Assembly: GCF_004354085.1 (NCBI RefSeq) | Contig: NZ_SMSE01000001.1 | Span: 47,335-111,334 of the forward strand | Source: Seongchinamella unica | GTDB lineage: Bacteria > Pseudomonadota > Gammaproteobacteria > Pseudomonadales > Halieaceae | Reading direction: 5' to 3' | Length of the DNA: 64,000 nt | Part shown: one piece after another, positions 18,612 to 26,548 of the stretch | How the letters are laid out: each line of letters begins with the position of its first letter | How positions within the stretch are numbered: the first letter of the stretch is position 1 | The notes under the pieces: model-generated | The model's database searches: none | Told to the model about the DNA's origin: nothing | What the model saw: the letters and a program-made list of their open reading frames with translations, nothing else | Translations under genes and position numbers: made by a program

Positions 18612-19948
18612 TGCCACTGCCGCGCAGCCTGCAGACCACCCTCGGCACCGGCCTCACCGTCGGGGTGACCCTGTTCTGGCTGCTCGCACTTGCCGGCACA
18701 CTGCTCGCCGCGAGGGAACAGCTCAATACCCGTTTTGACAGCGCCCTGGCGGAGACCGCGCAACGGATCATGCCACTGGCGGTGGTTGAAGTCATCAACC
18801 GGGAGGACCACGGACAGCCCCAGCATATCGTCGCCTTCGAGGCCCACGACGAGCCGCTGGTCTATATTGTGCGCGATCAAACGGGGCGGACGCTGCTGCG
18901 GTCGCACAATGCCGAGCCGGCGGTGTTTAACCGCGAGCTGCGCGATGGCTTCACGTCCTCGGCGACACACCGCTTCTACGGCGCCTGGGCGGTACAGCGC
19001 ACCCTGCATATCGAGGTGGCCGAACCGCTGGCGCAACGGCGGCAGGCGATCCGCGCCATGGCAGTGACCCTGCTGTGGCCGCTGGCCCTGCTGGCGCCCC
19101 TCTGCTTCTTCTTCAGCTGGATCTTCGTGCGCTACAGCCTGCGCCCTGTGCTCGCCTATCGCGATGAGATCGAGTCCCGCGGCACCGGCGACCTGTCCCC
19201 GGTCAGGGTGGCTGACCTGCCGGTGGAACTCCTCGCTATCGCAGAATCAGTCAATCAGTTGCTGGAGCGCCTGCGGCGGGCGCTGGAAGCCGAGCGGTCT
19301 TTCACCGCCAACAGCGCCCATGAGCTGCGCACCCCTATCGCCACCGCACTGGCTCAGGCCCAGCGTCTGCAGCGCGAGCTGCCGCCGGGCAGTGCACGGG
19401 AGCGCGCGCAAGGCATCGCAAACGCGCTGCGCAAATTATCCGACTTGTCCGAGAAGTTGATGCAGCTGGCCAAGGCGGAGGGCGGAGGCCTGCTATCCAC
19501 GGAGCAACACGACCTGGCCAGCCTGTTGCAGATAGTCGTCGACGAGCTGCGGCAGTCGCCCGCAGGCGACAGGATCGAGCTGGCGCTGCCGGAAAGCGGC
19601 ACATGCCTGTGCGCAATCGATCCGGATGCTTTTGCCATTCTGGTGCGGAACCTGCTGGACAATGCCCTCAAACACGGTAGCGACCGGCAACAGGTAGAAG
19701 TCAGCCTGTCTGCCGGGGGGCTGCTGCGTATCGTCAACGCCGGTGAGGTCATCCCCGCGGAGGATTTGCCGCGACTGGGGCGGCGCTTTGTGCGCGCCAA
19801 CACGGCGGCCCGGGGTGCCGGGCTCGGCCTGGCGATTGCCGAGGCCATCGTCGCCGGCGTGGGAGCCCGCATGAGCTTCCAGTCCCCCGCATCCGGGAGG
19901 GCGGACGGTTTTGAAGCCAGGGTCGCCTTCCCGCTGGCCGGTACCTGA
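18611..19948 (+). CDS. Sensor histidine kinase (QseC/PmrB-like)
   Basis: A 445-aa inner-membrane kinase. One helix is at about 10-35 and another at about 155-178, enclosing a periplasmic sensor of around 120 residues. H237 lies in the phosphorylation motif SAHELRTPIA; the N box NLLDNALKHG and G box GAGLGLAIAEA are present. It phosphorylates the regulator encoded just upstream, with which it overlaps. The signal is unknown; QseC/PmrB relatives sense metals or redox-active compounds. Confidence 0.92.
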   Translation: MPLPRSLQTTLGTGLTVGVTLFWLLALAGTLLAAREQLNTRFDSALAETAQRIMPLAVVEVINREDHGQPQHIVAFEAHDEPLVYIVRDQTGRTLLRSHNAEPAVFNRELRDGFTSSATHRFYGAWAVQRTLHIEVAEPLAQRRQAIRAMAVTLLWPLALLAPLCFFFSWIFVRYSLRPVLAYRDEIESRGTGDLSPVRVADLPVELLAIAESVNQLLERLRRALEAERSFTANSAHELRTPIATALAQAQRLQRELPPGSARERAQGIANALRKLSDLSEKLMQLAKAEGGGLLSTEQHDLASLLQIVVDELRQSPAGDRIELALPESGTCLCAIDPDAFAILVRNLLDNALKHGSDRQQVEVSLSAGGLLRIVNAGEVIPAEDLPRLGRRFVRANTAARGAGLGLAIAEAIVAGVGARMSFQSPASGRADGFEARVAFPLAGT

Positions 19949-19980
19949 GCGCAGGCGACAGCTCAGGTGGCGGTGCGGGC

Positions 19981-20538
19981 TTATTTACCGGCCCGCTTGT
20001 AACCTGTAAACATCGAGCGAATCAGGTTTTCGCGGTGATGTATGCTCTCGTAGATAGCCGCGCCCACATGCAGCACAATCGCCACGACTGTGATGTTTAC
20101 CGTGCCCTCATGCAACTCCTCCAGCAGTTCGCTGCCCCAGCCCCAGTCGGTGGTGAGCAGCCAGCCGCTGACCCCGATCACGGTAGTGGCCAGCAGCAGG
20201 AACAGGATCATCATTGCCGCAGCCGGATTATGGCCCAGGTATCGCGGCTCCCGACCGCGCAGCATCTGGCGCATATAAGCCTGCAGTTGTGCGGGGCGCG
20301 GCACGAAATCGGTGAAGCGTGCATGCCGGGTGCCGATCACCCCCCAGACCAGCCGCAGGCCAATCAGCGCCAGTGCGATATAACCTGCCCAGTGATGCAC
20401 TGTCTCGGCCTCGTCGCCGGTGAAGTAGGCGACGGCGAAGGCCGTCACCAGGCTCCAGTGGAAGACCCGTACCGCCGGGTCCCAGACCTTGATCCGGTCC
20501 TCCCGGCGGACGCCACCCGCTTGCAGGGTGTCAGTCAT
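19981..20538 (-). CDS. Cytochrome b561-type membrane protein
   Basis: A 185-aa protein with four membrane helices and the histidines typical of dihaem cytochrome b561/Ni-Fe hydrogenase b-type cytochromes (VFHWSLV, TVHHWAGY, a late HVGAAIYESIHH). It moves electrons in the inner membrane between quinone and a periplasmic partner. ATG 20538 has an AGGAG-type ribosome site and overlaps the PepSY gene stop by 8 bp, so both are co-translated. The electron partner is not identified. Confidence 0.88.
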   Translation of the reverse strand: MTDTLQAGGVRREDRIKVWDPAVRVFHWSLVTAFAVAYFTGDEAETVHHWAGYIALALIGLRLVWGVIGTRHARFTDFVPRPAQLQAYMRQMLRGREPRYLGHNPAAAMMILFLLLATTVIGVSGWLLTTDWGWGSELLEELHEGTVNITVVAIVLHVGAAIYESIHHRENLIRSMFTGYKRAGK

Positions 20539-20803
20539 TTCTCCGCTCCTTGACGGGTTCACCGGTGACCGGATTGAAGTATATTTCCACCTTTACGCCC
20601 TGCTTGTCCTTGCCGTAGATTTCATAGCAGTTGCCCTTGGTCACCTTGAACCGGTCGATGGTATAGCCCTGCTCGACCAGCGCTTGCTGCATGGCCTCCT
20701 CGGTCATCCACTCGGACTTGGGGGCATCGGTACATTGCGGGCCTGCGACCGCGGCTCCGGCGAACAGCAGGGCAGCGGTGGCGGCGATAGTGTGAATTTT
20801 CAT
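20531..20803 (-). CDS. Periplasmic PepSY-domain protein (second copy)
   Basis: A 90-aa protein with a signal peptide (IAATAALLFAGAAVAG) and a compact PepSY_2 domain: CTDAPKSEWMTEEAMQQAL, then GYTIDRFKVTKGNCYEIYG and KQGVKVEIYFNP. It is a paralogue of the 17403-17738 product. It is translated together with the cytochrome b561 gene, which points to a periplasmic redox role. Confidence 0.86.
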   Translation of the reverse strand: MKIHTIAATAALLFAGAAVAGPQCTDAPKSEWMTEEAMQQALVEQGYTIDRFKVTKGNCYEIYGKDKQGVKVEIYFNPVTGEPVKERRND

Positions 20804-20869
20804 GTTGCTTCTCCTTGGTTTCTCTAATCGCTATGCCGGCTTGGCATGCTTGCTATTAAACGCCCGGGA

Positions 20870-20893
20870 CCTGACAGTAACCTTAACGCCAGG
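20870..20893 (-). promoter_or_regulatory. Candidate response-regulator site upstream of the second PepSY gene
   Basis: On the minus strand this reads CCTGGCG, TTAAGGTTACTGTCAGG. It shares 20 of 24 positions with the element at 17784-17807 and lies 67 bp upstream of the PepSY start. The TTAAGG/GTCAGG halves are 11 bp apart, like PmrA/QseB-type direct repeats. Confidence 0.68.
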
Positions 20894-20991
20894 ACGCCTG
20901 GACACCGGGCCAGGGCGGGCACCGTGGTGACTGTGCCGGGCTTTGTGCCGTGTTACAGTGCTGCTTTCGTGTCGATAGTTGGAACCAGGAT

Positions 20992-21558
20992 ATGAACCAG
21001 GCCAGCGGCCAGGACGACTGGGGGCCCTTGAACTCCCTGCCTGGCAATCCCTTGATGTGGGTGCTCATCATCAGCGAACTGGTGGTATTTGCGGCATTTT
21101 TCGCTGTTTATGCCTGGATGCGTGCGCTGGAGCCGGATCTTTTCATTGCCTCCCAGCAACAGCTGCACCCGGTGACGGGAGGCCTCAACACCATCGTGTT
21201 ACTGACCAGCGGCCTGTTCGCCGCCCTGGCGGTGGAGGCCAGCCTGCGCGGGAAAGTGACGGGCTGCCGGGGCTGGTTGTCTGCGGCCATGCTCCTCGGG
21301 GTGCTGTTTTGCGTGGTCAAGACAGGTGAATACCGCACGGTCTGGCTGTCTGGCTATACCCTGGACAGCAACAGCTTTTTCGCCTTCTACTATCTGCTGA
21401 CCGGATTCCATTTCGCCCATGTCCTGTTCGGGCTGGTCTTGCTGGGACTGGCGATATGGCTACCGAGTCAGGCGAATGTGGTCACTGTCACCGCCTTCTG
21501 GCACATGGTGGACCTGATCTGGGTGCTGCTCTATCCCCTGCTCTACCTGCTGCGATGA
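20992..21558 (+). CDS. norE: NorE-like haem-copper oxidase subunit III family protein
   Basis: A 188-aa inner-membrane protein with about five helices and the subunit III pattern (MWVLIISELVVFAAFFAVYAW, FHFAHVLFGLVLLG, FWHMVDLIWVLLYPLLYL). This short form next to a NorF-like gene is NorE of the nitric oxide reductase gene set, which supports NO reductase activity but is not catalytic. No norCB genes are in the window. The stop overlaps the norF start (ATGA). Confidence 0.85.
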   Translation: MNQASGQDDWGPLNSLPGNPLMWVLIISELVVFAAFFAVYAWMRALEPDLFIASQQQLHPVTGGLNTIVLLTSGLFAALAVEASLRGKVTGCRGWLSAAMLLGVLFCVVKTGEYRTVWLSGYTLDSNSFFAFYYLLTGFHFAHVLFGLVLLGLAIWLPSQANVVTVTAFWHMVDLIWVLLYPLLYLLR

Positions 21559-21869
21559 CAACTGAACGCGAAAGCGCGCATCCGGGCCCGAAGCTGCTCA
21601 TGCTCAACTGGGGTGTGCTGGTGACCTTGACCCTGGTCTCGATGGGTGCGGCCCTGGGCAGTGCCGGCAACTGGCAGCCCCTGCCCTGGTGGTCTCCGCT
21701 GCTGGTATTGGCGAGCACACTGTTCAAGTGCCGCCAGATCATGTGGGTTTACCTGAACTTGCGCACCGCAAGCAGCGCCTGGCGGGGCTTGCTGGCCAGC
21801 CTGGCCTTGCTGTGCGTAGGGGTGATTGCCGCCGCCTTCCTCTTTACCCCCTCAGCGCTGGCAGCCTGA
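21555..21869 (+). CDS. norF: NorF-like small membrane protein
   Basis: A 104-aa protein with three hydrophobic segments (LLMLNWGVLVTLTLVSMG, WWSPLLVLAST, a C-terminal LASLALLCVGVIAAAF) resembling cytochrome oxidase subunit IV/NorF proteins. It is coupled to norE by a 4-bp overlap. In denitrifiers norEF improves NO reductase function. The symbol rests on the gene pair and the topology, since the sequence itself is poorly conserved. Confidence 0.75.
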   Translation: MTTERESAHPGPKLLMLNWGVLVTLTLVSMGAALGSAGNWQPLPWWSPLLVLASTLFKCRQIMWVYLNLRTASSAWRGLLASLALLCVGVIAAAFLFTPSALAA

Positions 21870-22048
21870 AAACGGGACACTTTCCCGAGGCCACCGCCCC
21901 AGCGCGGGTTGTGAATTGCCGGGTTTGGCCTACACTGAAAAATGCGTGGAGGGTGCCAGAGTGGTTGCTGTCGCCTTAAGTACCCAAAGGATTGGGCAGC
22001 CAAGGAGTTTGCCCCGGCAGGGCTTCAGGTCAACTGGCGATCACGCCT

Positions 22049-23602
22049 ATGAATGTGCACCAGTTCATCGAAGAACTGAAGGTCCGCGGTGTTCATCGCG
22101 CCGCCGCACTCTACAGCGCCGCTGCGTGGGCCGTTCTGCAGGTAGCCGACATATTTTTCCCGGTGGCGGGCGTGCCGGAAGCGGCGATCAACGTGGTGCT
22201 GGTCCTCGCCGCCGCTGGCTTCCCCATCGCCCTGGCCATCTCCTGGTTTTTCGATCTCACCCGCGAGGGGCTGGTGGAGACGCCGCCGATCACCTCGCCG
22301 CCGCGCACCTCGGTGGTGTCGATCGCCCTGGTGGTGGAGTTTGTCGTTATCCTGCTGCTGTCGCTGATGGTCGGCTTCCTCTACCTGGACCGCCTCACCG
22401 ACCTGGATAGTACCGCCGCCCAGGGCGCCGAGGAGCAGGCCCCTTACCAGCCACCGCGGCGCCCCTCCATTGCAGTAATGCCCTTTGTCAACATGAGTGA
22501 CCAGGCCGGGATGGACTACCTGGGCGACGGCCTCGCCGAGGAGATTCTCAACCTGCTGGCCAAGCTCAATGAACTGGATGTCGCGGCCCGCACTTCCTCC
22601 TTCTACTTCAAGGACCGGGACGCCGACATCAAGACCATCGGCAAGCAGCTTGGGGTGGGCCACGTGCTCGAGGGCAGCGTGCGCCATGAGGGCGACCGGG
22701 TGCGGGTGACGGCGCAGCTGATCGAGGCCAGGTCCGGCTACCACCTGTGGTCGGAAACCTTTGACAGTCAGCTCGGCGACCTGCTGGCCCTGCAGGACGA
22801 GATCGCCAGCGCGGTAGTGCAGCAGCTACAGGTGCTGTTGTCGCCGGAGGCGAAGAAGCTGCTCAGCACCAACACCACGGTGGACCCCCTGGCCTATGAC
22901 TACTACCTGCGCGGTCGCGCCTACCTGCGCCTGCCCACGGACCAGGACCACCTGACCTTCGCCCTGGCGCTGTTTGACCGTGCCATCGAGCGCTACCCGG
23001 GCCTGGCGGACGCCCACGCCGGGCGCTGCGAAGCCCTGCTTGCCAGGTACAACATGACACGCGACAGCGAGGACTTTCGCGGCGCCGAAGCGGCCTGCCA
23101 GCGTGCCCTGACCCTGGACCGGCGGGCGCCCAGCGTCTACATCGGGCTGGGCAAGCTGTACCTGGCCTCGGGCCAGTACCGCCAGGCCATCGCCGAGTTC
23201 GACACGGCGCTGGCGATGAATGGCTCGCATATCGAGGCTCACCTCGGGCTCGCCGACACTTACCTCGCACAGGGCCAGCGCGCCCAGGCCGAGCATCACT
23301 ATCGCGCGGCCATCGACAACCACCCCAACCACTGGCAGGCGCAGAGCAAGATGGCGGCCTTCCTGTTTCTCACGGGCCGCGCGGAAGAGGCTATTCCCTA
23401 TTACCGGCGCATCAGCGAGCTGATGCCGGACAGCGCCAACGCCTTCAGCAACCTCGGCGCCGCGCGTTTCATGATGGGTGAGTACGAGCAGGCAGCCGCG
23501 GCCTGGCGCCGCTCGCTGGCTCTGGCGCCCAGCAGCCGCCTAACAACGCCTCACGGGCTAGCACAAAATACCCCAGCCTGCGTGGCGTCTGGTCTGGAAT
23601 GA
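22049..23602 (+). pseudogene. TolB-like/TPR membrane protein, C-terminus cut at the island edge
   Basis: The protein starts with FIEELKVRGVHRAA and two membrane helices, then a TolB/FlgO-like domain ([47 protein letters not shown]) and TPR repeats. The same layout is intact at 40901-43126. Here TPR similarity ends near 23537; the remaining 20 residues come from recombinase DNA in the wrong frame. Family members normally have 200 more residues. The truncated gene marks where the island DNA meets the recombinase remnant. Function of this family is not known. Confidence 0.82.
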
Positions 23603-24425
23603 TAGGGGTAACCGGATGAGCCCGACCTACACACGCCGTAAAAATCGACACTATCCCTACTACATCAGTCAGGCAGTACTTCAGTACAAAGACGACGAAG
23701 GCGGAAACGTGTTGCGCGTGCCGGATGCCGGGTGCCGGGTGCCGGGTAGAACCTTGGAAGCCACAACCACCGATCTGTTGTTGAACTTCCTCAGCAGTTC
23801 AGATCACATTCTTGACCTTCTCGTCGATATCGGACTCAGCGGCGACCGGCTCGATCACGCGGTTCAGGCAGGCGCAACCCTTGCCAGACACTGGCAAAGT
23901 CTGGTTATCAGCGACCAGATCACGAGCATCAACGAACTGCTCGCTAGAGTGGTCGTGAGCAAGAAGACCATGACCATCCAACTGGATCGAAATTGCTTAC
24001 TCAGCCGATTGGCAGGGCTGGCACTCGGTAGCAAATACCAGCAGCACATCACGCTCGAAACAGCGGTCAATCTGCGCCGTGGCAGCATCGAATCCAAGCT
24101 AGTCTACCCAGCTGGAGGGGAACCCCCTGTCCACGACAGATCGGTAAAAGCATTGCAGGAAGCTCTGCAGAAATCACTGCAATGGAATGAGGACCTGATC
24201 TCAGGGGATGTCCGCTCCATCGATGCGGTGATCGAGCGGGATAAACTAAACCCCCGCCAGGTGCACAGGCTACGCAAATTGTCCTTCCTGGCTCCCGATA
24301 TCATGGAGCGCATCATCGCCGGGGAAGTCCCCGAAGCCCTCACCCTGGGGCGGATGAAAAAGGACTTCCCCATCGATTGGGAAGCCCAGCGCTCACACTT
24401 CCCGCTAAGTCAACTCCCCCACTAG
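23571..24425 (+). pseudogene. Large serine recombinase remnant (right copy)
   Basis: From about 23583 the frame reads WNDRGNRMSPTYTRR then HYPYYIS, the end of the zinc-ribbon region in large serine recombinases (compare DDRGNRMTPSHA and YRYYVS in relatives). The tail is the same as in the left copy, up to a TAG at 24425. An in-frame stop at 23559 and a likely frame change near 23585 show that the gene is broken; the catalytic domain is absent. The longest start-to-stop frame is from ATG 23616, 269 aa. The gene ends 166 bp from the tRNA 3' end, facing it. Confidence 0.8.
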
Positions 24426-24618
24426 TAACTGGCGAAAACGCCGTTAGAGAAAACAGGCGATTCTGGACCTGACGGCACGTCTCCCAGTCACTGTTACGCT
24501 AGTTCCAGAAATGCAAAAGCCCGCTAAATAGCGGGCTTTGCGGTGTTTCTGCGGTCAGTCTCTGGGAAGAGTCTCTAACTCGCAGACTGCATGGCGGAGA
24601 GCGAGGGATTCGAACCCT
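23698..24618 (+). repeat. Direct repeat, right copy (partner at 1-921)
   Basis: This copy pairs with 1-921 at a constant offset. It ends inside the intact tRNA-Ser. The repeat may start earlier than 23698, since the left copy is cut by the window edge. It is the natural substrate for homologous deletion of the whole island. Confidence 0.95.
24516..24539 (-). terminator. Rho-independent terminator of tRNA-Ser
   Basis: Read on the minus strand, AAAGCCCGC-TATTTA-GCGGGCTTT is a 9-bp perfect stem followed by a T run, 53 bp after the tRNA 3' end. Confidence 0.85.
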
Positions 24619-24682
24619 CGATAGGGTATAAGCCTATACACCCTTAGCAGGGGTGCGCCTTCAGCCACTCGGCCAGCTCTCC
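24592..24682 (-). tRNA. tRNA-Ser (anticodon GCU)
   Basis: A 91-nt class II tRNA including encoded CCA. The acceptor stem GGAGAGC pairs with GCTCTCC; the anticodon loop CTGCTAA gives GCU; a long variable arm follows and the T loop is GGTTCGAATCC. It lies upstream of nothing on its strand but the terminator. The same location next to csrA is common in gammaproteobacteria and is a known integration hotspot. Confidence 0.97.
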
Positions 24683-24778
24683 GGAGGTTTTTACTGCGTC
24701 AAAATACCGTCCGACACAGGCGCGGCATAATACCACAATCAGAGGGAAATCAAAGCCATAGGGCGGCTTTGGGAACGA

Positions 24779-24973
24779 TTAATCGCCTTCGGCTGAGGCG
24801 GATTTCTTATCGTCTTCCTGGATTCGCTCGTAGATTTCTTCCCGGTGTACAGCCACGTCCCTGGGGGCGTTCACCCCGATGCGTACCTGGTTGCCTTTGA
24901 CCCCGAGTACAGTAACAGTAATATCGTCCCCTACCATTAGTGACTCGCCTACTCTGCGGGTGAGTATCAGCAT
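24779..24973 (-). CDS. csrA: Carbon storage regulator CsrA
   Basis: A 64-aa RNA-binding dimer that controls translation and stability of target mRNAs. The sequence is canonical: [18 protein letters not shown], then [18 protein letters not shown] with [14 protein letters not shown]. The Arg44-equivalent in the binding face is present. It follows lysC in the same direction, with a 177-bp gap that may hold its own promoter. Confidence 0.97.
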   Translation of the reverse strand: MLILTRRVGESLMVGDDITVTVLGVKGNQVRIGVNAPRDVAVHREEIYERIQEDDKKSASAEGD

Positions 24974-25150
24974 AGTGTTTTCTCCTGTCTCCTGACTGCC
25001 GTGGGCTTTATGCCTCTATTGGCAGCTCGCAATCCCGGCGCGGCCCGGGTCCCTGCGACTTGGTCGAGTCTTCAAAGTGTAGTTACTGAAACTGTGTTTA
25101 CCACATTACAAAGCGAAACTTTATAACTCAGTCACTACTGACGTATTCCA

Positions 25151-26392
25151 TTAGGCAGCGTCTTCGTCCTGGGGTTCCGCTTCCAGGCCAAAAGAGGAGT
25201 GCAGGGCTCGCACCGCCAATTCCAGGAATTTCTCTTCGATAATCACCGAGATCTTTATCTCCGAGGTGGTGATCATCTGGATATTGATACCAACTTCTGC
25301 CAGGGCGGCAAACATCTGGCTGGCAACCCCTGCATGGGAGCGCATGCCTACCCCGACCACTGACACCTTGGCGATCTTGTTGTCGGAGCGCACTTCGTCG
25401 GCACCGATCTCCCCGGCGACCTTGTTGAGCACCTCTTCCGCCCGGGGCAGGTCGTTACGACCCACAGTGAAGGTAAAGTCGGTGGTGTTGTCATCGGCGA
25501 CGTTCTGCACGATCACATCCACTTCGATGTTGGCATCACCGATGGGGCCAAGGATGTGGTGCGCCACGCCCGGCATATCCGGTACGCCCAGAATGGTGAG
25601 CTTGGCCTCGTCGCGGTTAAAGGCGATCCCGGCGATCGTTGGCGTTTCCATGGCTGCATCGTCCTCAAATGTAATCAGGGTTCCAGGACCTTCCTGGAAG
25701 CTGTGCAGTACCCGCAGGGGTACGTTGTACTTACCGGCGAATTCCACGGCCCGGATCTGCAACACCTTGGAGCCCATACTGGCCATTTCCAGCATTTCCT
25801 CAAAGGTGATCTTGTCCAGCCGCCGGGCGCCGTCCACCACCCGTGGGTCAGTGGTGTATACGCCGTCAACGTCGGTATAGATCTGGCATTCATCGGCTTT
25901 CAGTGCCGCCGCCAGGGCCACCGCGGTGGTATCGGAACCGCCGCGGCCGAGGGTGGTAATGTTGCCGTTCTCGTCCACGCCCTGGAAACCGGCGACGACA
26001 ATCACGTAGCCCTGGTCCAGGTCCGCGTGCAGACGGGCGTCGTCGATCTCCCTGATTCGGGCCTTGGTGTGGGCATCGTCGGTGAGGATCCGGACCTGGC
26101 TGCCGTTATAGCTTTTCGCCTTGACCCCGCGCTTGTCCAGGGCCATGGACAACAGGGCAGTGGTCACCTGCTCACCGGTGGATACCAGCACGTCCATTTC
26201 ACGCGGTACCGGGCGCTCCTGCACCTCGTGGGCCAGCCCGATCAGGCGATTGGTCTCGCCGCTCATGGCCGACACCACCACCACCACCGAATGCCCATCG
26301 GCACGGAACGACGCCACTTTGTCCGCTACCTGCTCGATCCGCGCGATGCTGCCAACGGACGTGCCACCGAATTTTTGTACGATTAAGCTCAT
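25151..26392 (-). CDS. lysC: Aspartate kinase
   Basis: Aspartokinase phosphorylates aspartate in the first step of the lysine, threonine and methionine pathway. The 413-aa protein has the kinase signature VQKFGGTSVG at the start, a GRGGSDTTAVALA loop, and two C-terminal ACT domains for feedback control. ATG at 26392 matches the family start. Downstream lies csrA, upstream alaS, a conserved order. No leader peptide or riboswitch was recognised in the 156 bp upstream. Confidence 0.96.
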   Translation of the reverse strand: MSLIVQKFGGTSVGSIARIEQVADKVASFRADGHSVVVVVSAMSGETNRLIGLAHEVQERPVPREMDVLVSTGEQVTTALLSMALDKRGVKAKSYNGSQVRILTDDAHTKARIREIDDARLHADLDQGYVIVVAGFQGVDENGNITTLGRGGSDTTAVALAAALKADECQIYTDVDGVYTTDPRVVDGARRLDKITFEEMLEMASMGSKVLQIRAVEFAGKYNVPLRVLHSFQEGPGTLITFEDDAAMETPTIAGIAFNRDEAKLTILGVPDMPGVAHHILGPIGDANIEVDVIVQNVADDNTTDFTFTVGRNDLPRAEEVLNKVAGEIGADEVRSDNKIAKVSVVGVGMRSHAGVASQMFAALAEVGINIQMITTSEIKISVIIEEKFLELAVRALHSSFGLEAEPQDEDAA

Positions 26393-26548
26393 TAAGGCTC
26401 GCAATAACTAGCTTTCTACAATGCCCGGACCGCGCGACCAGCAATCAGGCCCGGGCAAAAAAGGGGCGCTATTAAACACCAGTTTGGACAAAATATAAAC
26501 CGCACAAAGCCGGTAGGATTCCGCATCGGAGAGCTGGCCGGTGGCGGT

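Larger units (their letters stand above)
922..24618. mobile_element. Putative genomic island at tRNA-Ser (nos/nor island)
   Basis: The segment lies between two copies of the tRNA-Ser 3' end. Next to the intact tRNA it has a serine recombinase remnant 166 bp from the tRNA end, and exactly the same spacing is seen beside the left tRNA fragment. The content is accessory: an IS91-type transposase, a beheaded TonB receptor, nosRZDFYL, an ABC exporter with a TetR regulator, a two-component system with cytochrome b561 and PepSY proteins, norEF, and a truncated TolB/TPR gene. The core order tRNA-csrA-lysC-alaS resumes to the right. No intact integrase is visible, so the island is probably not mobile on its own. 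The repeated recombinase tail suggests tandem accretion of related elements. The boundaries are inferred. Confidence 0.6.
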
